DNA from: an uncultured Collinsella sp.
Lineage (GTDB): Bacteria; Actinomycetota; Coriobacteriia; Coriobacteriales; Coriobacteriaceae
DNA: 10,134 nt
Reading direction: 5' to 3'
NCBI GenBank assembly: GCA_900546455.1
Contig: URCS01000062.1
Location: forward strand, 1 to 10,134
This document shows positions 1-5,273 of the stretch, piece after piece. Numbering within the stretch: position 1 is the first letter of the stretch; each line of letters opens with the position of its first letter. Position numbers and translations under genes: made by a program. The notes below the pieces were generated by a model, which saw nothing but the letters and a program-made list of their open reading frames with translations, was not told the DNA's origin and did not search any database.

Positions 1-24
1 CCATTGGGGGCCGATGTTCACCAT
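1..24 (-). CDS. Start of an unidentified gene, cut by the window edge
   Basis: Only the first eight codons (MVNIGPQW) lie in the window. The ATG at 24-22 is preceded by GGAGG with a 6-base spacer, an ideal ribosome binding site. The start overlaps the TGA of the preceding gene (20-18) by seven bases, so the two genes are probably translationally coupled in the same leftward operon. Nothing can be said about function. Confidence 0.55.
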
Positions 25-290
25 GCGTCGCCTCCGATGAACGCGGGCTGTATCCATGTGCCTTTGATGTGCAGTGAGTCGATGAACCTTGCGGCCTCGC
101 ACAGCGGGCACGAGACCTTCGTGTAGGTTCCCGCCCGCCGCGCCGTATCGCATACGGCTATCTGAGCGGGCCCGAACTCCACCGTCCGCCCGCACAGGGT
201 GACGGCGGAAGTCGGGGTGAGCTGACGGCGTACCTCGTGAACGGTGAGCGTGAATGGCCGGGCGGTCTTCTTGGCGTGAATGTCATTCAT
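18..290 (-). CDS. Small Cys-rich protein, possible zinc-binding, phage accessory
   Basis: Encodes 90 residues from ATG 290-288. This start is preferred because AAGGA lies 7 bases upstream; the in-frame ATG ten codons earlier (320) has no comparable site and overlaps a repeat of the upstream cluster. Four cysteines are visible: Cys33 (in TLCGR), Cys47, and the pair Cys61/Cys64 in a V-S-C-P-L-C knuckle. The CGR plus CxxC layout is common in small zinc-ribbon-like proteins of actinobacteria and their phages, so metal binding is a reasonable inference, not proven. It follows the repeat cluster and the replication ATPase in the same direction, and its stop overlaps the next start. It may be a DNA-binding or adaptor protein of the replication or late module. 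I do not recognise a named family. Confidence 0.6.
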   Translation of the reverse strand: MNDIHAKKTARPFTLTVHEVRRQLTPTSAVTLCGRTVEFGPAQIAVCDTARRAGTYTKVSCPLCEAARFIDSLHIKGTWIQPAFIGGDAW

Positions 291-308
291 GGTTGCTTCC
301 TTGGCTTT

Positions 309-441
309 ATTAGTCGCCATGTGCTCTATTGCTGTGGTGGCGAGTAATCTGGCGAGTAATCAAAACCGTTGGAATCATTGGTGTTTCGATTAGTCGCCTA
401 TTACTCGCCATCAGAGTAATAGGGTTGCGAGGCGAGTAATC
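309..441. repeat. Iteron-like cluster, consensus GGCGA(G/C)TAATC
   Basis: Five clear copies of an 11-mer lie in 133 bases. Direct copies are at 339-349, 351-361 and 431-441; inverted copies are at 388-398 (GGCGACTAATC form) and 399-409 (last base A). A diverged 10-mer is at 309-318 (inverted) and a partial GAGTAAT at 414-420. The two direct copies are 12 bases apart and the two inverted copies 11 apart, close to one helical turn. The cluster fills the gap between the replication ATPase gene and the next gene and overlaps the ATPase stop codon. Helically phased repeats beside a replication gene are the hallmark of an iteron origin. An operator for the downstream gene is the main alternative. 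Confidence 0.6.
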
Positions 442-1651
442 ATACGGTTGTATTCGGTGCCGTTCGTGACAGTTCCCAGAGATAGCGTTTCCCGCGTCCC
501 TGATAGTCGGGGTCTCGTTCGGTCACTATCCAAGGGTCTGAAGCGCGGCGTCGTGCATGGTCGAGTTGGCTTTTGGTGTATCCCTCTTTCGCTGCCGCCG
601 TGGCTATGTCCTTGAATGTGGCCGGGCCGTCTTCGAGATAGTCGGTCAGCCAGTCGCCCACTTCGCCGTTGTCCGCGCGCTCCGAGTCTGCCGGTTTCGG
701 CATTGCCTTCTCGCTGCGCACGTCGTCCACGGTCTTGTCGGTCGGGCTTATCCTCGTGACGATGCCGACCGGCTTATGGTCTCCGTCGTCGGTGTCCACA
801 AAGCGGGTCTCGAACTCATACGTGTAGCTGGGCTTATCCGAACGGCCCTTGACCTTCACCAACTGCATTACACGGGTGCCGTCCTTGGCCTGATCGAGGC
901 TCACGACGATACGCGGCTTGTTGGTGAACGCGGCGGAACCGCCCACGGCCTGCTTGGCGCTGCCGTCAAGGCTCTTGTTGTTGTGGTGGACTCCCACGAT
1001 CAGCATGTCGTCCTCGGCCCCCCACTTGTTAAGCGGCTTGAACACCTTGTTCACCTCATCCAAGGCGTACAGGTTCACGCCGGGCATACAGTCGGCGAGC
1101 GCGTCGAACACCACCATACGGATATCGTTCTGCTCGCACAGGCGTTGGAGCATGGGCACGTCGGCGGGCAGGTCCACGGTGTCGTAGTCGCTTGAGCTCA
1201 CGTTCTCGTTGTCGTTGGTCACATAGGTGAACAGGCGCTGCCGCATGACGTTCAGGCTCACGCCGTGCGCCTGCATGGCCTGCTTGACCATGCCGGGGTC
1301 TTCCTCGCTCATGATGAACAGCACACCGTAAGGCTGGCCCGCCCATACTCCCTCGGTGGTGCCGAGCAGCACGCGGGCGGCGAGCTGTTCCACGACCGAC
1401 GACTTGCCCACGTCGTTAGGCCCGCTGAACAGGATCGCGCCCAGTCCCGCGTAAAGGTAATCGACCTGTTCGAGCCGCTTGGTGTGGAAGTCCGCTATCG
1501 AGCGCAACCCGTGGTAGTCGGTCTTGCCCTTCTCCAGTTTCACGCCCCACCCTTCCAGTTCCGAGATATGCCGCACGAGTTCGTCGGCGTCCCGGTCGGC
1601 TCTCATACTCTCCATGCTCGGCATGGGCTTTCGCTTCGTCATGACGCTCAT
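440..1651 (-). CDS. RepA-like hexameric ATPase/helicase (AAA_25 type)
   Basis: The 403-residue protein has a RecA-fold ATPase core. The P-loop GPNDVGKS is at 77-84, Walker B MVVFDAL at 179-185 with Asp183, a VHHNNKS element at 221-227, and GGSAAFTNKPR at 237-247. This order is characteristic of RepA-type hexameric replication helicases of plasmids, prophages and satellites. The C-terminal part (about 330-395) looks like a winged-helix DNA-binding segment. It probably unwinds or loads at the element's own origin, and the adjacent repeat cluster (309-441) is the obvious candidate. The start ATG overlaps the upstream stop (ATGA) and has AAAGGAG 10 bases upstream. A second in-frame ATG three codons in is possible. 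The P-loop has Asn-Asp in place of the usual variable residues but retains the essential Gly-Lys-Ser. Family assignment is confident; exact replication role is inferred. Confidence 0.85.
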   Translation of the reverse strand: MSVMTKRKPMPSMESMRADRDADELVRHISELEGWGVKLEKGKTDYHGLRSIADFHTKRLEQVDYLYAGLGAILFSGPNDVGKSSVVEQLAARVLLGTTEGVWAGQPYGVLFIMSEEDPGMVKQAMQAHGVSLNVMRQRLFTYVTNDNENVSSSDYDTVDLPADVPMLQRLCEQNDIRMVVFDALADCMPGVNLYALDEVNKVFKPLNKWGAEDDMLIVGVHHNNKSLDGSAKQAVGGSAAFTNKPRIVVSLDQAKDGTRVMQLVKVKGRSDKPSYTYEFETRFVDTDDGDHKPVGIVTRISPTDKTVDDVRSEKAMPKPADSERADNGEVGDWLTDYLEDGPATFKDIATAAAKEGYTKSQLDHARRRASDPWIVTERDPDYQGRGKRYLWELSRTAPNTTV

Positions 1652-1881
1652 AACCTGCTAACTCCTTTCCAGTCCAACGGCTCGAACGGATGGCCGCTCA
1701 AGTCGCGCGGCACGCCGTCCCCCTTGTAGAAGCCGGTTGGCTCCAGATCGTTGTCCTGCATCCAACGCAGGAAGTTCAGGTAACGCCGGTAGTCGGCAAC
1801 CGCCCTCAGATAGGCGGATATGGCTTGGAAGTCGCGCGGGGACTGGTTTAGACTGGACACGTCGGGTTCGGTTGGTTCCAT
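1648..1881 (-). CDS. Hypothetical phage protein, 77 residues
   Basis: Begins at ATG 1881 with AAGAAGG about 9 bases upstream; a TTG three codons earlier has no room for a binding site. The sequence is hydrophilic and aromatic-rich, with a likely helical middle (AYLRAVADYRRYLNFLRWM, about residues 26-44) and a C-terminal segment rich in Gly, Pro and Asp. The stop overlaps the ATPase start by ATGA, and the ATPase ribosome binding site lies in its last codons, so expression of the two is linked. Position directly before the replication ATPase suggests a replication accessory role, by context only. It shares DNA in another frame with the long form of the upstream membrane ORF; amino-acid composition favours this frame as the real one. 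No family recognised. Confidence 0.65.
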   Translation of the reverse strand: MEPTEPDVSSLNQSPRDFQAISAYLRAVADYRRYLNFLRWMQDNDLEPTGFYKGDGVPRDLSGHPFEPLDWKGVSRL

Positions 1882-2059
1882 CTCCGGCAACCTTCTTTCT
1901 TTGAGCGCCTGCCTTTACTTGCGGGGCGGGCGCTCCCTTGTATTCCAAGACGATGAGCAGCAGGGCCAGCAGGCCGCATGTGTAGGCCCAAGCCCATTCC
2001 TCAAGCCCGGTCAGCTGCCAGGCGGCTATGGCGAGCGCCACGGCGATGATTCTCAACAT
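1658..2059 (-). CDS. Small membrane protein; reading frame probably over-long
   Basis: Starts at ATG 2059 with GGGAGG 7 bases upstream, just two bases after the previous stop. Residues 1-40 form two hydrophobic stretches (about 3-17 and 24-39) separated by Gly-Leu-Glu-Glu, as in a two-pass membrane peptide. After about residue 42 the composition changes abruptly to Arg, Pro, Ala and Gly, and the frame lies entirely over the convincing 77-residue gene (1648-1881) in another frame. That C-terminal part looks like a shadow. If one base of the GGG at 1935-1937 were absent, the protein would end EYKERPPRK at a stop at 1915-1917, a natural end for such a peptide. The real product may therefore be about 47 residues. 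Function unknown; small membrane proteins are common in phage early operons. Confidence 0.45.
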   Translation of the reverse strand: MLRIIAVALAIAAWQLTGLEEWAWAYTCGLLALLLIVLEYKGAPAPQVKAGAQRKKVAGDGTNRTRRVQSKPVPARLPSHIRLSEGGCRLPALPELPALDAGQRSGANRLLQGGRRAARLERPSVRAVGLERS

Positions 2060-2061
2060 GG

Positions 2062-2292
2062 CTATGCCTCCCGTTTCATGTGCTGGTGGATGTAGTGCAA
2101 TACGGAATCACGGTGGTAGAACACCTTGCCGCTGACATTGGTTTCGTATTCGGGGCCCATGCCGTTCAAACGCAGTTCGCGCCAGTAGGAGACGGGGGTG
2201 TCCGTGGCCGAAGCCACCACCGTATCCATGCTCTTGCGCGGAATCGAACGCGCCTGCTCCAACTGCTCTTCGGTGAAAACAATGCCGCTCAT
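2062..2292 (-). CDS. Small putative DNA-binding protein (excisionase/AlpA-like)
   Basis: Encodes 76 residues from ATG 2292, which overlaps the stop of the upstream Xis-like gene as ATGA. A longer in-frame version to 2319 would start inside that gene and is rejected. The middle part (SYWRELRLNGMGPEY, about 44-58) followed by KVFYHRDSVLHYIHQH (about 64-79 of the longer frame, 55-72 here) resembles the turn and wing plus final helix of small excisionase-type DNA-binding proteins, in which an aromatic residue precedes a helix starting Asp-Ser or Asp-Leu. Two such proteins in tandem are seen in some integrated elements. Similarity is weak by eye, so the call is tentative. A role in excision, in control of the leftward operon or in replication is possible. 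Confidence 0.6.
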   Translation of the reverse strand: MSGIVFTEEQLEQARSIPRKSMDTVVASATDTPVSYWRELRLNGMGPEYETNVSGKVFYHRDSVLHYIHQHMKREA

Positions 2293-2501
2293 GCGTTCAC
2301 CGCCGTTCCCATGAGCCAAGCGTCAAGATCGCTTTTCTTGTACAGCACCTTGCGAGGGCTGGGCTTGAAGAAGCGCGGCCCCTTATGCGCGTATCCGAGC
2401 GTGGCGAGCGTGCCGGTGGTGGTCTTCGCATACGCTGCGGCCTCCTTGCGTGTAAGCCACACGTCGCCGTCCGTGATGGCGGGGAGATGGGTTGCCGTCA
2501 T
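2289..2501 (-). CDS. AlpA/Xis-like helix-turn-helix protein
   Basis: Encodes 70 residues from ATG 2501, chosen because GGAGG lies 5 bases upstream. The longer frame starting at 2549 is unlikely because that ATG overlaps the predicted -10 box. The core WLTRKEAAAYAKTTTGTLAT (about 15-34) is a classic MerR/AlpA-type helix-turn-helix, and the segment ending KVLYKKSDLDAWL (about 51-63) is the canonical wing and last helix of this family (HTH_17). Such proteins act as excisionases that direct the integrase to excise, and in satellites as AlpA-type activators. It is the first gene of the leftward operon, directly opposite the repressor, as expected of an early lytic or excision gene. Its stop overlaps the next start. 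Confidence 0.8.
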   Translation of the reverse strand: MTATHLPAITDGDVWLTRKEAAAYAKTTTGTLATLGYAHKGPRFFKPSPRKVLYKKSDLDAWLMGTAVNA

Positions 2502-2513
2502 GATTACCTCCAT

Positions 2514-2549
2514 ATTGCATTCATTGATATTTAATTGCAGTGATTGCAT
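2514..2549. repeat. Three ATTGCA repeats in the xis leader
   Basis: ATTGCAT at 2514-2520, ATTGCA at 2534-2539 and ATTGCAT at 2543-2549 all lie in the same orientation between the xis start codon and its -10 box. The first two are 20 bases apart, about two helical turns, and the last two 9 apart. Binding sites for the Xis-like protein (autoregulation) or the repressor are plausible. In AT-rich DNA, chance short repeats remain possible. Confidence 0.35.
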
Positions 2550-2577
2550 TATGGCGTCATCTATTAGTGGTTGTCAA
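2548..2577 (-). promoter_or_regulatory. Leftward early promoter of the xis-rep operon
   Basis: Reading leftward, a perfect TTGACA (2577-2572) and CATAAT (2553-2548) are separated by 18 bases. Transcription would begin near 2541, giving a leader of about 40 bases to the xis ATG at 2501. The -35 overlaps a GTCAATA half-site (2573-2579) also present in the operator at the repressor promoter, so repression by the adjacent XRE protein is likely. Confidence 0.65.
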
Positions 2578-2604
2578 TAAAGACACGCCGATGTGATTAA
2601 AGAA

Positions 2605-2633
2605 TTTCCATTGCTGTTTAATGTCAATATGAT
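2605..2633 (+). promoter_or_regulatory. Repressor promoter giving a leaderless transcript
   Basis: TTTCCA (2605-2610), a 17-base spacer and TATGAT (2628-2633) form a moderate sigma-70 promoter. A start 7 bases after the -10 falls on 2640, the A of the repressor ATG. No Shine-Dalgarno sequence precedes that ATG, which fits a leaderless mRNA, as for lambda cI from PRM. Confidence 0.5.
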
Positions 2634-2637
2634 TGAC
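2623..2637. promoter_or_regulatory. Palindromic operator overlapping the repressor -10
   Basis: GTCAATATGATTGAC is a perfect 6-bp dyad around a 3-base centre. It covers the predicted -10 and reaches to 3 bases before the start codon, so a bound dimer would block repressor and integrase transcription. The half-site GTCAATA recurs at 2573-2579 on the -35 of the leftward promoter. The likely ligand is the XRE protein encoded immediately downstream. Confidence 0.55.
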
Positions 2638-2639
2638 TC

Positions 2640-3182
2640 ATGCCTAGGATTACTAACCCAATAGAGGCCACTGGAGAGCAAGTGGCCGCAAATATCAAAA
2701 GACTGCGCGGTTCCATGCAGTACAAAGAACTTTCAGAGCGGCTAGCTACTGTTGGTAGATCTATGACTCCAGTAGCGATTCGCGATGCAGAGAATGGCAA
2801 ACGGCGCGTGGATGTTGACGACCTCATGGCCTTTGCGATTGTGTTCGGCGTGAGTCCGCTCACACTGCTCCTGCCTAATAGCGGATCATGTGACGTGAAG
2901 GCACACGTTACGGGACATGCCGGTGAGATCACCTGCAATCGAATATGGCGCTGGGCGCTGGGAGAACATCCCCTGCCGTCCGCCAGACCGGAAACGATGG
3001 ACGCCATGATGTCTAGGCGCGCGCAATTCCGCGAACGGGCCAAGCCGACAATAGACGACATCAAGCCGAGCGACGAAAACGTGACCGAAACCCCGATGCA
3101 GTATGCGGCGCGAGTGTTCGCAAATCTCACGCCGGAACAATTGCAGGCCATGACCGATGCCTTGAACGCCGATGAGGACTAA
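2640..3182 (+). CDS. CI-like XRE-family phage repressor
   Basis: The 180-residue protein has an N-terminal XRE helix-turn-helix domain at about 13-80: VAANIKRLRG begins helix 1, the MTPVAIRDAENGKRRVDVDD stretch (42-61) contains the recognition helix and its RDAENGKR turn, and a Phe-Gly-Val-Ser-Pro-Leu-Leu-Leu-Leu-like end closes the domain. The remaining 100 residues have no recognisable protease (LexA-type) domain. The last part (NLTPEQLQAMTDALNADED) is a short acidic helix that may mediate dimerisation. It is divergent from the excisionase and 3 bases upstream of the integrase, the usual lysogeny-module layout. It probably represses the leftward operon and itself through the GTCAAT sites. 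Lack of an S24 peptidase suggests induction by an anti-repressor or partner protein rather than by RecA-stimulated self-cleavage. No ribosome binding site is seen, consistent with leaderless translation. Confidence 0.8.
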   Translation: MPRITNPIEATGEQVAANIKRLRGSMQYKELSERLATVGRSMTPVAIRDAENGKRRVDVDDLMAFAIVFGVSPLTLLLPNSGSCDVKAHVTGHAGEITCNRIWRWALGEHPLPSARPETMDAMMSRRAQFRERAKPTIDDIKPSDENVTETPMQYAARVFANLTPEQLQAMTDALNADED

Positions 3183-3185
3183 CGC

Positions 3186-4277
3186 ATGGTTTCCTATGAG
3201 AAGTATTCGCTGAAGTCCGGTGAAACCCGCTGGCGTGTCCACTACCGTGACCCCAACCACGTGACCAAGGAAAAGAGCGGGTTCCGTCGCAAGATAGACG
3301 CTCAGGACTGGGCGGCGCGCAACGTCACCATAGCCATGAACGACGGCAGCTATGTAGACCCGCAAGGCGGGCGCGCCCTCATATCCAAGCTCGGCGACGA
3401 ATGGGTGGCCGCGCATGAGAGCGTGTGGAAGCCGTCGCACCATCACAGCATCGAAACCGCATGGCGCGTCCATGTGAAGCCGAAATGGGGAGAACGGCAG
3501 CTATCCAAGATAACCCACTCCGAAGTACAGGACTGGGTGAACGAACTGGCGAAGGCGCGATCTGCCACGGTGGTTATCCGTGCGTTCGGCATACTCAAGG
3601 GCATCTATGACACGGCGGTGAAGGACGGGCGCATAGTCCGTGCGCCGGTGACTGACATACAACTCCCGAAGAAAAGCCGCAAGCCGCGCCAATACCTCAC
3701 GCCGGGGCAACTATTGGCCCTTGCGGATGCTAGCGGCGCATACAGGCCGTTGATACTCGTATTGGGCCTATGCGGACTGCGTTGGGGCGAGGCAACCGCG
3801 TTGACGGTGCGGGACGTGGATTTCAAGCGTAACCGGCTGCATGTCTCCAAGGGCGTCACCAAAGTGGGCACGACCTTCGAGCAGGGCACGCCGAAAAGCA
3901 ACAAGGCGAGGGACGTACCCATGCCGCAACTCGTCCGTGACGCGCTGCGCGAACAGGTCAAGGGCAAGAAGCCAACCGATCTGCTTTTTGAGGGAGAGCA
4001 TGGTGGCTATGTCGCTCCCCAGTCGCTTGGCAAGAATCACCGCTGCTGGTACAAAACGGCGGTCGAGACCAGCGGCGTGCCCAAGCTGACGTGCCATGAC
4101 CTACGTCACACAGCGGCCTCCATAGCCGTTCACAGCGGTGCGAACGTGAAGGCCGTGCAAAGGATGCTGGGCCATTCTTCGGCGGCTATGACGTTGGACA
4201 CCTACGCCGACCTGTTCGACGACGATCTGGACGAACTGGCCGCAAGGATGGACGAAACCATGTCAAAAATCGCGTGA
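3186..4277 (+). CDS. int: Tyrosine-type site-specific integrase
   Basis: The 363-residue phage integrase has all parts present. An N-terminal arm-binding domain (about 1-60, starting SYEKYSLKSGETRWRVHYRD) is followed by a core-binding SAM-like domain (about 65-150) and the catalytic domain (about 165-350). Catalytic residues are visible: Arg199 (CGLRWGEA), a candidate Lys237 (TPKSNKAR), His304 and Arg307 in CHDLRH, His330 in MLGHSS and the nucleophile Tyr340 in TLDTYADLF. It integrates and, with the Xis-like protein, excises the element. ATG follows the repressor stop by 3 bases and has GAGGA about 7-8 bases upstream, so both come from one transcript. The gene points at the attachment site 134 bases downstream, as expected. 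The Y-E/K-Y-x-x-K-S-G-x-x-R-W-x-V N-terminus is typical of actinobacterial (including Bifidobacterium) phage integrases. Confidence 0.93.
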   Translation: MVSYEKYSLKSGETRWRVHYRDPNHVTKEKSGFRRKIDAQDWAARNVTIAMNDGSYVDPQGGRALISKLGDEWVAAHESVWKPSHHHSIETAWRVHVKPKWGERQLSKITHSEVQDWVNELAKARSATVVIRAFGILKGIYDTAVKDGRIVRAPVTDIQLPKKSRKPRQYLTPGQLLALADASGAYRPLILVLGLCGLRWGEATALTVRDVDFKRNRLHVSKGVTKVGTTFEQGTPKSNKARDVPMPQLVRDALREQVKGKKPTDLLFEGEHGGYVAPQSLGKNHRCWYKTAVETSGVPKLTCHDLRHTAASIAVHSGANVKAVQRMLGHSSAAMTLDTYADLFDDDLDELAARMDETMSKIA

Positions 4278-4363
4278 TAAGTCTCTGAAGCTCAGTGGAG
4301 TTCAGCGGTGTTGTTTTTAGATTGCTGGATTTTCCGTTGGATTTCAGCTAGGCCGTTGGATAT

Positions 4364-4410
4364 GAGAAAACCCCGGAACGTTGGTATTTCAACGTTTTCC
4401 GGGGTTTCTC
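4364..4410. terminator. Hairpin terminator between int and the att core
   Basis: An almost perfect inverted repeat has outer arms GAGAAAACCCCGGAA and TTCCGGGGTTTCTC, inner CGTT/AACG and a loop of about 8 bases. On the + strand it ends in GGGGTTTCTC; on the - strand in GGGGTTTTCTC, so it can work in both directions. It would end the repressor-int transcript. It also sits just where a tRNA gene's own terminator would lie, so it may have been copied from the host with the tRNA end. Confidence 0.7.
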
Positions 4411-4416
4411 CCTGCG

Positions 4417-4439
4417 TGCGAGTGGGGGGAGTTGAACCC
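4417..4439 (-). other. Attachment site core: copy of a tRNA gene 3' end
   Basis: Read on the - strand, this is GGG, the T-loop TTCAACT, CCCCC, the acceptor strand CACTCGC and discriminator A, that is, tRNA positions 51-73. The two preceding bases (A, A) fail to pair with the T-stem, so the tRNA match stops at about 4439 and no complete tRNA is present. A partial tRNA end beside an integrase gene is the standard signature of an att core. The host tRNA should begin GCGAGTG; I cannot name its amino acid. Confidence 0.75.
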
Positions 4440-4555
4440 TTGGGGACATGTTGCAATCAAGCCGTTTTCGTTGAAACTCCAACGATTCTAGGTCATTACA
4501 AATCAATGATTTTCAACGGTTTCAGGTGCAAGATGTTGGATTTTCGTTGGATTAT

Positions 4556-4946
4556 GAAGTTTGTCGGGCCCCGGTAAGGCCCATATATGACGAAAGCGCC
4601 TCGAATGTCACCATGAGGGGTGTCAATCGGGGTGCTTCGTCTCATCCAATTCAGCGGCGGAACCATTCCGCCACCGGTTCGATCATACGACCGGACGAGG
4701 GCGGGCCGCTTCCCGTTGAATTTCGTGACATGGGCGAATCGCCTGCACGGGGCCGTTCTCGGTGGCTTGACGTTCCGCTCGGAAACAGGGCGAAAATCCG
4801 GTTTCAGGGACGATAGCGGACCGTGGCGATGCACGCGGAAAGTCCGTTACCGGGTTGCGGGGGGATAGCGGCGCTATGACCTGTGGGGAGCCTTGCATGG
4901 GAGGGGGAGGGTAGTCCCCCACCCCATGCGAGGTGGTTTAGTTGGG
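4556..4946. other. Non-coding stretch with stacked inverted repeats
   Basis: No convincing gene is seen on either strand; open frames here have arginine- and proline-rich shadow-like products without ribosome binding sites. Small perfect inverted repeats are visible: GGGCC/GGCCC at about 4566-4582, GGCGGAA-CCA-TTCCGCC at 4656-4672, CCGGT/ACCGG at 4674-4693, ATAGCG-G-CGCTAT at 4865-4877, and a long G/C hairpin at 4895-4929. Together with the arm repeats this makes nearly 670 bases without a gene between int and the 41-codon gene. Packaging (cos/pac) site, origin or host-derived DNA are all possible. Confidence 0.45.
4895..4929 (-). terminator. G/C-rich hairpin ending the capsid operon
   Basis: GCATGGG and GGGGGA pair with TCCCCC and CCCATGC around a 6-base loop, with one small internal mismatch. 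It lies 17 bases beyond the stop of the last leftward gene. It lacks a T-run, so it may act as a weak or factor-assisted terminator, or as a structural element of the adjoining non-coding region. Confidence 0.45.
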
Positions 4947-5072
4947 TCAGTCGGCGCGGCTTGTGCTGTTGCGGTATGGTTGGGCTTTCCGTATCGGTGT
5001 TTTTGGTCTTCCCGATGGTTTGCCGGTTGGCTTGGTGGTGTGTTGTTGGATGGCTTCGAGTCTTGGCGTCAT
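4947..5072 (-). CDS. Tiny basic protein, 41 residues
   Basis: The ATG (5072-5070) overlaps the TGA of the preceding gene (5071-5069) as ATGA, the strongest sign that it is translated. The product begins MTPRLEAIQQHTTKPTGKPS and is rich in Lys, Arg, Pro, Thr and Ser, with no hydrophobic core, so it is probably disordered and nucleic-acid or capsid associated. It is the last gene before the hairpin and the attachment region. I recognise no family; a remnant of a longer gene is also possible. Confidence 0.45.
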   Translation of the reverse strand: MTPRLEAIQQHTTKPTGKPSGRPKTPIRKAQPYRNSTSRAD

Positions 5073-5263
5073 TCTTGTTCCCGGTGTTCGGCGGCGATGA
5101 GGTCGAGGCTGTCGGCGATGTGGCAGAGCGCTTCGAGTCGGATGAGTTCGCTTTGGCTGGCGAGTGAGTTGAATAGTTTGGCTCGGTTGAGTTTGGCGGT
5201 CATGGTGTCGCCCTTGCAGTCGTCGGGCACGTGCATGATCGTGTCGAAGTCGTTGTTGGTCAT
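5069..5263 (-). CDS. Hypothetical protein, 64 residues, downstream of capsid
   Basis: Starts at ATG 5263 with AAGGA overlapping the capsid stop codon, a 7- to 8-base spacer and a 10-base gap from the capsid gene, so it is cotranscribed with it. The N-terminal third is acidic and polar with one Cys; residues about 22-60 form a probable amphipathic helix pair (LNRAKLFNSLASQSELIRLE, then ALCHIADSLDLIAAEHREQE). Size and position directly behind a major capsid gene are those of head-completion or decoration proteins, but nothing in the sequence proves this. Its stop overlaps the next start. Confidence 0.6.
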   Translation of the reverse strand: MTNNDFDTIMHVPDDCKGDTMTAKLNRAKLFNSLASQSELIRLEALCHIADSLDLIAAEHREQE

Positions 5264-5273
5264 GGCGGGTTCC

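Larger units (their letters stand above)
4324..4555. repeat. Putative integrase arm-type sites on both sides of the att core
   Basis: A (C/T)GTTGGATTT-like motif recurs around the core. Left of it the GTTGGA hexamer starts at 4336 and 4355, with a variant GCTGGA at 4324. Right of it GTTGGA starts at 4535 and 4546, with an inverted copy (AAACTCCAACG) at 4474-4484. Left and right pairs are spaced 12 and 11 bases and face the same way. Short repeats of this kind flanking a core are the arm sites bound by the N-terminal domain of tyrosine integrases. Having them on both sides marks an intact attP. Confidence 0.55.

Noticed and set aside
309..441. CRISPR array
   Set aside because: Repeats are 11 bases, in both orientations and unevenly spaced, without spacers of constant length; an iteron or operator cluster fits better.
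2624..3151. Frame antisense to the repressor
   Set aside because: Covers the same bases as a clear XRE repressor and lacks any start signal.
4417..4439. Complete tRNA gene at the att site
   Set aside because: Only the T-arm 3' half and acceptor strand match; no anticodon or D-arm precedes it and the T-stem fails to pair at two positions.
4496..4834. A 112-residue - strand gene in the non-coding block
   Set aside because: No ribosome binding site, shadow-like Arg/Pro composition, and it runs over the arm repeats and several dyads.
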